Assembly (NCBI RefSeq): GCF_002999335.1
Contig: NW_020312700.1
Coordinates: 372,001-436,000 of the forward strand
Direction of reading: 5' to 3'
Source of the DNA: Cyclospora cayetanensis
Taxonomy: Eukaryota; Apicomplexa; Conoidasida; Eucoccidiorida; Eimeriidae
DNA length: 64,000 bases
Below, piece after piece: positions 11,863 to 23,671 of this stretch. Made by a program: the position numbers and the translations under genes. The notes under the pieces were generated by a model. That model saw only the letters and a program-made list of their open reading frames with translations, was not told the DNA's origin and did not search any database. The stretch's first letter is position 1; each line of letters begins with the position of its first letter.

Positions 11863-13700
11863 TTAAGTTTCTTGGCAATCTGCAGCCACCGACTTATGCC
11901 TTTGGCGCCGGCGGCCGACACCACTGAAATCCCAAGAGTTTTCATCCTCCCCCACTTCATTGGGTGCTTCCTTTCGAGCTGCATAAGCATCCGAGGAATC
12001 ACCTTTTTTCTGCAATCCTACGACTGTGTGAACTGCCCCACAGCTTCCAATTGGCAACTTTTCATACGGTCGCTTGAGAACTTCGCACACTTGCTCCACA
12101 AGCCGCGCACTTTGCGCAGCTTCGTATGCACGGCCCGAGCTCTTCGAAGATTCTACTGTTTTAGCAGAGCATTTCGCGATGGATGCCTGTGGCTCAAGGT
12201 GAAGCTGCCGCTCGTTTGTCTCTCGCTGCAGCATTCGCAGCGTAATGTGGGCCTTTAGCACCGACTGGAGGCCCCCCGGACTCCAAGGGGCGAAGTATTC
12301 GTCATGCCACTTGTAATAGAGCCTACGCAAGCATATCGAAAGAAATTCGCACAATACGACGCATGAGTAACACCCATTGAGGGCCTTCTTCGGTTTCGTG
12401 GTCATTACTGGAGCATAATGCAATAAGCACTATGCCGCAACTAGTTTAGTCAGCCTATAAAGGTTCAAACGTTCATGGCTACAGAAGTTAGGCTTTTCAG
12501 CTGTAGTGGGCTGTAAGGAATGCACTACAAAGCACAATAAGTCTAGAATCCAGCAGTCTCCCCAATTTACCGGCGAGTCATCCGCCGAAATCGTGAACGG
12601 GGAACGAGAAGCTGCTCCCTCGTCTCTTCATCGAGGGCTTCCACTTCTACTCCAGCGGACTTTACGAACTCCAGCCGCTGGATCCTGAGCCTCCGCGCAC
12701 AAACAACGCCTGCATACTCAAGGATTTGTTGCTTACGGCTTTCCCAGCGCTCCTGGCGCTGATGGAGTAGTTGCCGAAAGGTCAGATACACCTCCTCTAT
12801 TTCGTCCCATGATACCCCATGCACTCCGGAATACTTCCAGAGCTGCTCAAGACGAAGCCGATTCATATGAAGCTGCAGCTTGTTAAAATTGGAAGCCTCG
12901 CCGGCGGCAGATTCTCCTTCAGCAGTGGAGGCTTCCGTTGCACGAGGAGGAGATGCCCCGGCGGCCATTAGCATTTCTGCTGAGCCTGAAGGGGAAAACG
13001 AGGCCTCTGGTGCCTCGCCTGCTGAGCACCTGAACGGCTGTAGCCGGTGGTTATGTAGCAGTGTATTTGGCCACAGGGTATTCGGTTCAGGGTACTGCAG
13101 CCATTTGGCATCGCCAGTCTCTTTTTCTTCACCGTCTTGTGAACACCATCGAGAGCGTTCAGTGTATACCCCACTATCCGCTGTAGGACTGCTGGTCCCC
13201 AGTAGGATGTTGATTACAGCCTTTACTTGAGAAGGTTCTAGTGTCTCTGGATCCGCAGTAAAAGGGAAGGGGTGGGGGGAGGTGAAGACAAACTCCTGCA
13301 ACGCGGGCGGACAGTCGCTTAGATCGCCCGCAGAAAGCGTCTCTTTAGTGGATTCAACTTTAGAGCTTGTTCGGCCGCCGACATCAGCATTGCCTAGAGA
13401 GCCCTCAGAATCCGTGCAATCTGTGTTTTTGCTCGTTAGCTGCTCCGTTGCAAGCTGGCCGCCAGAACAATTACCCGGTTGCGCTGGAGTGGAGATATTC
13501 CTGATGGCGAGCTGGGCGGAGGTCGGGTTGACACTCCGAAAAGGTGCAAAAGATGCATTTCGATGCAAACACCTGCAAGTGTCAATACTTGGTGTGCTTG
13601 CGGCAACGTGCAGCAGAAGCGGAGTCCGTGCATTATTTGGCGTGATGTTGCGGCGTTGCCTTCGCAGGCCACTCGAGAACCAGCCAACTCGCGCGGCCAT
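11863..13700 (-). CDS. Putative mitochondrial protein, two exons, family unknown
   Basis: Exon 1 is complement 12571-13700 and exon 2 complement 11863-12322, giving 529 residues. The donor CGCCG|GTAAAT and acceptor GCGTAG|G are both in phase 2, so the frame continues exactly across the junction. The start is the ATG at 13700; the open frame extends only to a GTG upstream. Residues 1-75 look like a mitochondrial targeting peptide: many Arg, Ser and Thr and no acidic residues near the start (MAARVGWFSSGLRRQRRN). Residues about 85-270 are low complexity (Ser, Thr, Glu, Pro). The better-ordered part is about 275-450, helical and rich in Arg, Gln and Leu, with aromatic blocks such as LEQLWKYSGVHGVSWDEIEE and LYYKWHDEYFAPWSPGG. 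The charged C-terminus is probably disordered. It might be a mitoribosome or respiratory-complex accessory subunit, but nothing seen decides this. Confidence 0.6.
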
Positions 13701-14259
13701 TATCACTACCTTTTACCTGCATGCGAATGAACGTGGTGCTTCAAGCTGGCATGCAAACTGCTTTTAATATTCGCACTGATGCAAAAGCCTTCAGCCCATC
13801 TGCAATATCGCTCGATCAAAATTGGCAGGAAGAAGGACGGTTAGAGATTACTGGACGCATTGCACATTGTAATAGAAGATTTGGTATACCTTCTCCAGAG
13901 GGAAGTGAGTGATGTACACAGTTCCTGCCCCGAAACGCTGCCTGCGTTGAACCCCGCTGGCTGCTACTTTGGTAGGAGCGGCCGAAATAGCAAGTCTCGG
14001 GAAAATCATAATAATATATGTACGGAGTCGTCCAAGCGCTCGCATTCAAGGAGCAGTTGGCGTAAGCCTCATCCCAATTGCCGTGTTCTGCGTCGTTCCG
14101 GTAGCCGTTTTGCATGCGCAGCATCCATGATCCTCGATAATAAGATTGGAGCTTTGGGGTAGCAAACAGCATATTTTTCCCCATGAATCTCATCGGAGAT
14201 CTTCGTTTATTTAGTGCGGAGGTTGATTTCCCAGCCGTAACAGCAATTCTGGCACGCAT

Positions 14260-16071
14260 GGAGAATACGTACTTCCGATGCGTGCCCGATGGCAGCTATC
14301 CGCTGTTTCACGTGAAAATATACACATGAAAAGTATTATATAATAAGGATTTATGGGTCCTGACTATTTAACGTGCATACAAGTGGCGTTCTTACCTGTC
14401 TTCTGTCAAACCATGTAAGCATCGGGCGAGGCAGACCAAGCTACACTACACAATTGACAGTAGGGCAGTTACACGTACTTAAGCTAAGAATTAAATGTAG
14501 GCTTTAACTCTCGTTCGTTTCTTTCTTCCTGGATCAGTATTCGCTACACTGTCGGGAAATGTATGTGAAAAACTCCAAGCAAAACAAAGGAGAAAGCTAT
14601 CAGGGTTCAGCCAGGAAATATTCTCTTTTCCCTTACCTACAAGGTTCTGGAATGAGATGGGAGACACATGAGAGACTGCCAAAGTGCACGTTGTTCGCAT
14701 CCTCTGAGCACTCCGAACCTCAACACGGAGCTGCACTCAGTAGCTTAGAGCTCAGCACCGTAACTTTCATTCTTGCATTCTGAAAGTATGCCTTGTTTGC
14801 AGCAAACCGAATAAGCAAATAGCTGAAGCAAGCACTCAATGCCTAACAAAATATTGTTTCAATTTTGCTGATACACTAAAAAATGCCAACGTGTAGTTTG
14901 GCCAGCTAACTTGTGCCTGCACGTCTATCTGCTGATACCAATCCATGCAAAGCACCCGAATGCTGAGTGTGCAAGCACCGGGACTGCGCTTCATGGACTT
15001 GCCCCGCCTTACTATGAGCTTGGGTTACAAGAGAGGAGACCTCGTTTCGAACGATCCATAAAATGCATTTGTTTAAACTTTGCTCAAGACTTCGGCTGGG
15101 TGCCTCTTTGTCAACACCTTACAGGTCCGTTATTCATAACGAGTAACTATAGCTCTTTGGTATAAGTTGGGCATGGTATTGCATTGCCGAATAGCACATT
15201 GGTGCTTCAATGCTGCTATGGCCAGCCTTGTGCGCCGGCGGTAGGGTCCACTCGTTGGTTGGATGTTTTGTCGTGCTGATGTGGCTTTCAAAACAAATAT
15301 GCGCAGAGCTAGTGAATTTATCTGGCAGACTACGCCCTCACTCTTTAGCTATTTCCTCGAAAAATTACCTCTGGCAGCACTTCGCAACCTAATTACATGA
15401 ACAATAACCAGCAAAATTTTATCCTTAATCGCGTTCAATCCAGTGAAAACCTGCCATTCCTCTCAATATCTACGGCTAAACTTAGCTGATAAATGCGCCA
15501 CCTTTGTTAGGTTTGCCATGCTACATCTGGAATGTGATAGCTCTACCGTTTGTGTGTAGAAGCAAGGAGCTTTACGTTTGCTTTCAGTCTAATCACTTCT
15601 GAGGTGGATGAGCCCTGTCGTGCAGAGTTTGCAGCCATTCAGCCTCCGGGTCCCTCTCTATCGTTATGCTAGCGGGCTATGCCTCATGAATTATTTCAGT
15701 ACATTCATGCCTTGATTATGCGGAAGGCGGAAGGTATAGTACCATGAAGCGTGTGTGCTGGGTCAGTGCAACATGACCAACTGAGACACCAACGACCACA
15801 AGTGCCGGTTAGTGCGACAGTACCTCTACTTTGAAGCTCAAAGAAGTCTCATGGGCCAGGATATCAGCAACTAGCCAAAACTTTCCCTACAAGGCTGCAG
15901 CGCGCCATAACAACTACAGTTCATTGGTAGCGCAGTGCAAAGCACGACTGGCATTATAGCCGACGATGGACAATAGCACCAAATACGATTAGGAATAAAA
16001 CAGCGAGGTCCTCCCGACGGCTGGCTACAACCCTTCGCGCAAGACATGGCCCGGAACTACTCCAGTTAAAA
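14260..16071. other. Intergenic stretch, no gene recognised
   Basis: Short open frames occur on both strands without motifs or coherent splice pairs. The minus strand just above 13.7 kb presumably includes the promoter and 5' leader of the mitochondrial-type gene, and the right end holds the 3' region of the next minus-strand gene. Confidence 0.35.
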
Positions 16072-19000
16072 TTACTGGAGCATTGCCCGTGCAATCGAGT
16101 CAAGAAGCTGCTGCCGCTCTGCCTGGGCACGCCTTTGTTGCTGTTGTCTTGTTTGAACGCTAGCAAACAGCGAAAAACCCTGAGATGACTCCGGAAGTAG
16201 CAGCAGGAGCCTGCGAATTTCGTCGGCAACTGGACCTGGTGCGTCGTTTGCCAAGGATTCCGCAATAATGGAAGGCTCCGACCGGGAGACGCCGCTTGCC
16301 TTCCCACATGTAAGCTCAGCTCCCTTCTCGCGCTGCTCTTCCCGGGACTCGCGTAGACGCTGTACAGCGGAGACTTCCCAGTGTCTGAGCAGATCTGCAA
16401 TAAGAACGTCGTTGATGGCGATTCCACAGAGAAGCCGACCCCACTTGCTGCGTACCAGGCCATCCACAACATGATCAGGCAGGCGAGTCTGCATAGATTG
16501 AGGAAGTTGCAAGCATGGCATACTAGGGTATGGCGTGAAGCAGTGCCCAGTACCAAAAGCGTGGTCAGCTGCCGCCGCTTGCTCTCGTTCCTGCTGTTGC
16601 AGAAGGTCTGGCCACGCCCGTTGCTGCAGTGCATGCTGCAGCTCGTCGTCTTCTGATAACAACAATTCTCTCCGTACAAATACATGCATGTGACGGGAAA
16701 CGCAGTATGCTGGAAGCCAGGGAGACTCCACGGGGCAGTTAGTTCCACACAGAAGGTTTCTCGCCAACATGCTGGTCTCGCTGTTCCTTGAATGCGGGGG
16801 ACCCTTAGGAGTGCAATCCAGTTGGTGGTGTCCCTGGAAGCTCCCATCCACGTCTTCCGTGCCGCCCAGTCCACGAGCACTATCTAATAAGCTCCCGCAG
16901 GCAGACTTTTCCGCGGATGCTACGAAAAAAGTTGCGTTATCCCCATCGTCACTTACTGGCGTGTCAGTTGCAGCGTTGGTCACACAAGAGCCTCGCGGGG
17001 TACTCTTGTACGCTGTTTCTGGCAACAGAAGCACCTCGTGTGTCAGAAACAAGGCTTCAGCCAGCTCGTCAACAGTAGCCTGAGGAAGGAAGCACGTGTC
17101 CCTCAGGACCCTTGGAGAGGGTCGCATTGCAAGCCACTTCTGGTATTCAGCCTTCAGTACATGCAATAACGCCTGCAGGCCATCCGTTTGCGGATACTGC
17201 CTCGTCAGTGAATCTCCTAAAGCCACCTGAATCCAGTCCTCTGTTCTCTTTCCTTGCACACACGAGTGCAAATCGCAGTGGTGCTGCATCAGGACGCTGC
17301 AAAAGCACGGCAGCGCCGGTGCCACCGCGGGATTCGCTGCTTTCCTGAAAACGGCCCGGACCTTCCCGCTAGTAATTGCGGGCATACAGCCACTCACCAA
17401 CCCCTCCTCTAAGGGTTGGGTGCCACTAATCGTACTGTCGCCCGCCAAAAGCTCAGCACGGGTACCCTTCTCTTCTTGATTCACAGCACGGCAAGTATGA
17501 GCGCCTTTTCGCCCCTTTTCACCCGTTCCTAAAGCAGCTTCCACGGCCTCCTGGGGAGATGCTGGCAAGGGATGAACAAGCGGGAGGGTAGTCCGTTGCA
17601 TGTCCAGCAAACCTGTGCTGCATGGCCTGCTGACAGTGAAAGGGCGAATTAGGGCAAGAACCTCAGAGTCCTCTAAGACCTTGTCACGCCAGAGCTGTAT
17701 AGCTACCATGATATCCTGCAACAGAACAGTTCCCTCGTCTCTCAGCTGCAATAAACTCTTTTCAGTTGTCGTGTAACTCAGAGCCTCCACGGCCTCAACG
17801 GCGTACCGGAAAACTGCGCGGCTCCTCGCTGTGGGGAAAGGAAGCGCCGACACCTCGGTCTGTGGTGTAAAGCTGGTTTCCATGGGTTTCCCCTCCAAGA
17901 GCATCTTTGCAGCTGATGCGCTCAAGGCCCTTTGCTGGTCATCCTCCTCAGAGTGAGAACTGTGACTCGAAACGGAAGAGTTGAGACTGCAGGAAGCTTT
18001 CCTGCTCTCCCTTGTGTCCCTGACTGGCTGTCCCTGTGGGTTCCCAGAAGACACTAGCTCAGTAACGCCCTTGCTTACCCGATCTTCGGCACTTGCTGAG
18101 TCCAGTGTGGACCCCTCTTCTGAGAGCGGCTGTGCTGGGTAGCAGTGCAAATGCTTATCGAGGCAAGTGTGTGCCAGCAGCATTTGAACAATTGGCTCGG
18201 GGTCATAGGCCTCTGTAAGAAAAGCGGGTTTATGCACGCCGAAGGCCCCTGAGTCGCAGAACGAGAAGGCTGAGAGTTTTCGAGGCCACTGCACGCTAAG
18301 AGCCGTAGCCTCCAGGCCCTGTCTTAAGAGCTGCATCAGCGACTCGGAAGATTCCCTAGAAAAGGGCCCCAGACAACCCGCCACCTGGGCACGCATCATG
18401 AGGAGCAGTTGCTGCCTTCGCTTCCACCGTAGTGCATCACGAAGAAGCATCTCCCGCTGCAACGACTGCTGAAGCTGCGCTTGCAGCAGCAAGGCCGAGA
18501 TCCGCTGGGGCAGCACTCGCGACTCGTTGCGGCTGCCTTGCAGGAGGAGCAGCAGCGTATCGATCGCCCCTTTACCTCGTCCTGGAAGTGGCTCCGAGGA
18601 GTCTGTTTCCACAGACTCGTCATCTACTGGGGTATCAACGAGTCGCTCCGAACGCCGGGGGGCATGAAATGATAAAAGAGCACCACCTAAAGCCTCAGGA
18701 GGGGATATCGGTTGGAGGGCCTCAGGTATCCCGGCAGCAGGGCCCTCTTCTGCTACAGCTTCCTGGAGGCGCCTCTGGCGCCTCGCTAGCGTTCCATAGA
18801 GCCGGTAGCGGCGATGCATTTTTATCTGTAACAGCGGATCGTTAAGGGTTAGGGGTCTGCATGTCAGTCGGCCACTCGTGGTTAAAGCACCAAGGACGGC
18901 TATAGTGCCAGTGGGACCCTGACTCCATGCTCCAAGTGTCTTTAAAGGGACAGCACAGCGCCTACAGAAACTTTCTTGAGGCATTCCGGCCCCGGCTGCA

Positions 19001-22000
19001 GATTTAGGCAGGGAACGCAGGTTACGGCTGCCGCATGAGCTGCAATAGATGTGAGAGGGAGAAACCTGTTGGCCCTCGTTCAGAAGCAGTCGGCGAGCTT
19101 CCTGCGTGAGCGGCAACGAAAACAGACAGGCGCCAGCGAAGCCGTGGAACGTGCTAGTGGCTGCAGGCTCGTCGACCGTCACTTGTAGCGGAGGCTGCGC
19201 AGTCCACGATGAGCCCAAGGGTGTCCGCGAAGAAATCGGGCTGCAACGCTCCCTGTGTTCGAGGTTCCAACTGATGCGAGGGAACATGCATATCTCCGCC
19301 TGAAAACGCACGACTGCATCAGCATCCTGGGAAACATTTTCACGGCAAATTGATAGAAAACGGCGTCTAGCGCGACCCAAAGAAGCTACAACGACAAGCA
19401 ACGCAGCTTCTGCAAGGCTGCACAATGACGCTTTCAGCAGCAAGAGAGACATGGATCTTTGCGTGTCCTCTAGTGACTCCAGCGTCTCGCCCGAGTCAGG
19501 TGTATGCTGAAGGATCCCGTTGTGTGCCTCACTTGCCAAGAAACCTCCAGGACTTCCCTTTGGATTGCAGTCGGCAAGCAGCCCCGTCTAATTGTCTCTA
19601 ACGGGGCTTTTCCAAAGTTAGGCCTTGTCTGTTGTTCGTGCATGCACGCGGGGGCCCTCGGCTCCGGCGTGCCACCTGGATTCCAAGCCTTCCCGATGTG
19701 AGCATCCCGGGGAGCATAGGGGCTGCTTGCGGGGGGCGAGGAGCGCAAAGGGTTGCAAGGATAAAAAGCAGGGTGCACACGAAAAGAGCTGCAGACAACA
19801 TCTTCGCTGCGCCACGAGAAGGCGGCAAGGAGGTCATGAGTGCAGGAAGAGCTCTCGCAGCGAGGTGCGGCGGCAGCAGCAGCAACAGCGCAGGCCCTCG
19901 AGCCAGTAAGCTGTGTGGCCCGCATGAAGTCCAGCTGCTGCACTTCATTCGACTGATCGCAGCTGCTGTGCCAAATGAGACTTCTGTACCGCGACCCCAT
20001 CTGCGGAATAGGCAAACACTCCACAGGCATCCACCAGCCTCTTTTCCTTGCAGCAGCGAATGCAAGAAAACAAGCATGGAACAAAATTAGTGGCTCTCTG
20101 GAAAGGACCAACGGCAATAATATCGTAAAGGGGCATCTCTACACCCTAAGGAGTCTCCAACCATCACAGTGTTAAAGGTGGTAGTCCTTACCTTGCGGAG
20201 GGAGGGCAGGGCAACGACGGTTAGCGGTTCGTGCATTGCTCGAAGGTCGAAAAGACTGACACACTCAGTGGCGTCATGAGCAGCGGCAAGGAGGAACGAG
20301 TGCGTAGGGTGGGGAGCCAGGGCAGTGAAGGCCGTGTGGTAGCTTGAGTTGGCAGTGCAAGGCGCGTAGAACGTCTCGGCCACACACTGCAGGCTGCTGC
20401 CGTGAGTGGGAGCATGCAGTGCGGGGAACTGACGTGTCATTCCCTTTGCCTGAGCACGAAAAGAGAAGCAAGAGGCACTAGACGACACTTGAGTAGAAGG
20501 CAAAAACCGCGAATCCTAAGGCCCCACCGAGGCCCGAAGGGACCGCATACAACGGCCTAACAAGCAGCCATGCCAGATCTGGAAAACGTGTCGAGGCATC
20601 AGCATCAACTAGCGCAACAGCTGATGCAGAGTAATTATAACAAGAGCAGCTAGTGGTGCATGCAGACAAGAACTGATGCGGCCGTAATCAATCTGTAGCT
20701 GACTCTGAGGTCAAGGGCCCAGAGGTTCTCGCTGCCGAGAAGAAGTGTCTGTCTTTGGTTCGGCAAGTAGCAAAGAGTTTGGAAGCTCTCCGTCGCTGGA
20801 TCGGCCAGGGCAACGCGGTGCCTATAGCGCATCGAGGGTCGCGAACTCCGCTTAATATTGCGCGTAACTACGGAAAGAGAGAGAGGCACCTCCACTTGCA
20901 TCTGCCCAGAGAAGCAAACAGCACAAATGAATGCACCTCGTGTGTAAGAAGGCAAGGGGCACAGCTTCAGCTACCGTAGGACAGATAAGGCACTCAATAA
21001 AAGAGAGGAACAGTAACATCAATGAAAGTCTCAGAGGCATCCACACACAAGTCAAAAGGGCGCCCGGGTGCGGCCAGCCGTCGCCTCCCGGTGCTGCCTT
21101 ACGCCTGCTGCGTTTTGAAGCGGGAGTACCTGGTGGCTACTAGGATACACATAATAGCAGGACTGCTCGAAGTGCGTGTGCCGGAGGTTTCTTGACACCT
21201 CTAGTGCTGCAAAGGGATGCATACCCGGGCCTCCTCTGCCTTCCACAGACTGACAAACTGCGAGCTGTAGAGCAGGGCGGCCTCTCCCACTTCAGCGGGA
21301 CTAACGGCGATGTTGATGACTGAAGGATGCGCGGGGAGCTGTTTAGGAACATTGAAGCGGAGAGATCCAGACTCTCTGTCCTTGTAGCGTGCCAGGCCAC
21401 CCTCCTGTAGCGGCACTCGATATCCGTACGGCGCATCATGCAACACTTGGATTTCCAGTTGCCTCTTGAGCCCTCCATCATGCCTGAAAGCTTCGTAGGC
21501 CGCCGCGCTCGTGAAAGGCTCTGGCGAGTCCCCGCGTCTCTGGTGCCTCCTTCCGATTTCTCGCATGAAATCCTGCGCTTCTTCTGGCGTTACTCCCTCT
21601 TCATTGTGCTGGAGCCTCGCCACGTAGAAGCCTCTCGAGTTCCTGGCGTATATTAGCTTTATGAAAGGGTGCTTGTCATCGGTTTGGACCTCCAGGAGCC
21701 GTTCCGAAGCATTGGACTCCTTCGGCTTCAGGGTGTCCAGTAGATCCGGAGCATGCCGAGCTTCCCCTCGAGAATAAATGTTTCGCATGCCCCCGTTGCA
21801 ATCTGCTTCCTTTCCCATCGGACACCAGCAACAAGTTGAGCAGCAGCAGCTACTGCCTTTTTGAGCGTCCCTTTCGCAGCAAACAGAACCCTCAGAACGA
21901 AGCCGATGACCCTCCCCGCGGGTCCACTGGAAGGTGTGGGGATGCAATTCTGCCAAACGCCGCCCTTCCAGTCCTAATGAGCACCCTGCGGCACGCATCG

Positions 22001-22904
22001 AGGCTTCCCACTCCGACAGGCGGGGGACAGACTCTTCTTCCGAGTCTGTCTCTGAATTCTCATCGCTGCTATTGCTGAGGTAGGGGTTGTCACTGTCACT
22101 GCTGTCGCTGAAGTGCCGAGCTCGTCCGTCCTGCCGTTTACCCTCGCTCCGTTCTCCCGACAGGGGGGTAGAAGAGGGCTCACCTTTACAAGCCCCTCCT
22201 CTGGAGTGTTTGGGGAGTCCGGTAGAATAAAAGACATCCTCTAGGCTGTGGTTTACGGCCACTAATTCAATGGCGCTGTGCGCCAGTCCGCAAGGCAACA
22301 CCAAGACAGGGGTCAGGCCTTGCCTGGCTGTTGCCTCTTGCAGAGCCTCGTAAGGAAGCAGCTCTTCCAACACCGTGACATGCCTGCTGCCTGCTGCCAC
22401 AGCAGCCGCTGCAGCCGCTGCTGTTGCCTTCTTGCTGTCCCCGGTGGAAAGGCCGTATGGATCGGGGTCTGTTGGCAGGCGGGCGCTGCAGCAGCAGCAG
22501 CAGGGTTGCGCGCAGACTGCGAGAGGATGATCTGTGAGAAGCTGATGGAAGTGGCAGACGCCGACAGCATTGACGACCTCGACCTCAAGGAGAGGATTGG
22601 CTGCACTTTTCGTGATTCCGCCTAGGGGGAGCGCCTTATCATGCAATTTAAAGCCCCCCAAGTAGCAACAAAGAAGAGAGCTCGGCTCTGGAGCACGGCC
22701 ACGGTACACCACGCTGCAGTGGCTGCCGCTTCTGCTGCCTAGCAAGCCTCCCGAGCGGAATGAGCGAGACCAAAAAGGGGTAAAGGCACACTGTGAAGGG
22801 ATCCCGCTGGGGCATAATAGAGACCCGTGCGGCAGCTTCAAGGGGCTCCTCCCTGAGAGGCCCTCCAAGGGCCCCTGCGGGGGCCCCTCCGGGGCCCCCA
22901 CCAT
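16072..22904 (-). CDS. Large multi-exon WD40-like protein with zinc-ribbon-like motif
   Basis: Three 5' exons join cleanly in phase 0: complement 21225-22904 (560 codons from an ATG), 20704-20901 (66) and 20192-20449 (86). A fourth exon starts at 20046 and must end before a stop at 19945; its junction to the long 3' frame (16072 to about 19584) is unresolved. Exon 1 has poly-Ala and poly-Cys runs from GCA/TGC triplets and an acidic Ser-rich stretch. WD40-like signatures follow: HPSVINIAVSP with SQFVSLWKAEE, then FQTLCYLPNQRQTLLLGSEN with LWALDLR, then HTAFTALAPHPTHSFLLAA with VSLFDLR, then GVFAYSADGVAV. The long 3' frame carries a CxxC(15-20)CxxC motif (YCSSCGS and SFCRRC) and otherwise Leu/Gln/Arg-rich helices. 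The architecture recalls large transcription factors with an N-terminal propeller, such as TAF1C/Rrn6 or TFIIIC subunits, but this is only an analogy. The 3' frame could be a separate gene, though no ATG near its start supports that. Confidence 0.6.
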
Positions 22905-23671
22905 AGGAACGCAGAGTCAAGCCGGTCTGGTCAGAGAGACCCCTGGGCGGCCGGAGGAAACGTTGACACTGCTGCCTCAGACAGGGTGGGACACAAGGCC
23001 AACAGGTACATGCTTGAAAGGACTATGCATGCCAGCCGAGGCGCACCCAGAGGAGACAGAAGCGCTTGCATCTGTGAACACGCTGGACAGCTGAATAAGG
23101 GAAGCCCCTCTCTCTAGCGTCTACGTTTTTTCGATGCCGAAAGCTGTTTGGGTGGGTCCCACGTTGAGACTAAGAAAAAGCTCCGTCCCTTAGTACAGAA
23201 ATATCCTAAAGTGGCGCAGTTAGAGCGTGCAAACGCAGGAAGCACAAGCCCCCTTGGCCTTGCGAGGCGAGCACCACCTTGGGGACTGCTCTGGAGTCAA
23301 GGGGCCCCACAGACACCCTGGGTGTTTTGAGAGAATGAATCCGCTGTTATTTGACAGATCTCCTCGTTGCTATGCTCCGTTATTGAATTTAAAGCTCTTT
23401 ACAGGAGAGAGAACCCGCCTTTCTGGCTTCACTTTAATCTCTCGTTTCCCCCTTGTGGAGGGCCCCTGGGCTCTCCTACCGAACAGGAACGCCTCCCCAC
23501 GATAAGAGAAGATCTCTCGCCGCAAATAAGTAGTTTGTTAACTAAAACGTCTTGCGGAAGCTTCCTAGTGTGGTCCTCTTGACAAGCCAAACAGTGGTTC
23601 TTGCTAACCCTCGCCGGAACTTCGTGCTGTTTTGTAGCTACATTCCAGATGAAAGCTGCTATTAAATCCCT
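22905..23671. promoter_or_regulatory. Divergent intergenic region, shared promoter area
   Basis: This 767-bp stretch separates the start of the minus-strand WD40-like gene from the start of the plus-strand pseudouridine synthase, so both promoters should lie here. It is GC-rich near 22860-22960 and around 23230-23330. No defined core element was recognised; the role is inferred from gene orientation only. Confidence 0.4.

Noticed and set aside
13816..14259. A 147-codon minus-strand ORF starting at an ATG, upstream of the mitochondrial-type gene
   Set aside because: The first ~70 codons look protein-like, but there is no motif, no convincing splice partner and the rest reads as random sequence; it may be 5' leader of the downstream gene.
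18432..18845. 137-codon plus-strand ORF opposite the WD40-like gene
   Set aside because: It is an antisense shadow of the long minus-strand coding frame, caused by GC-rich triplets.
23205..23285. Possible tRNA (A-box-like TGGCGCAGTTAGAGCG)
   Set aside because: No B box (GGTTCGANNCC) follows at the right distance and no cloverleaf can be drawn.
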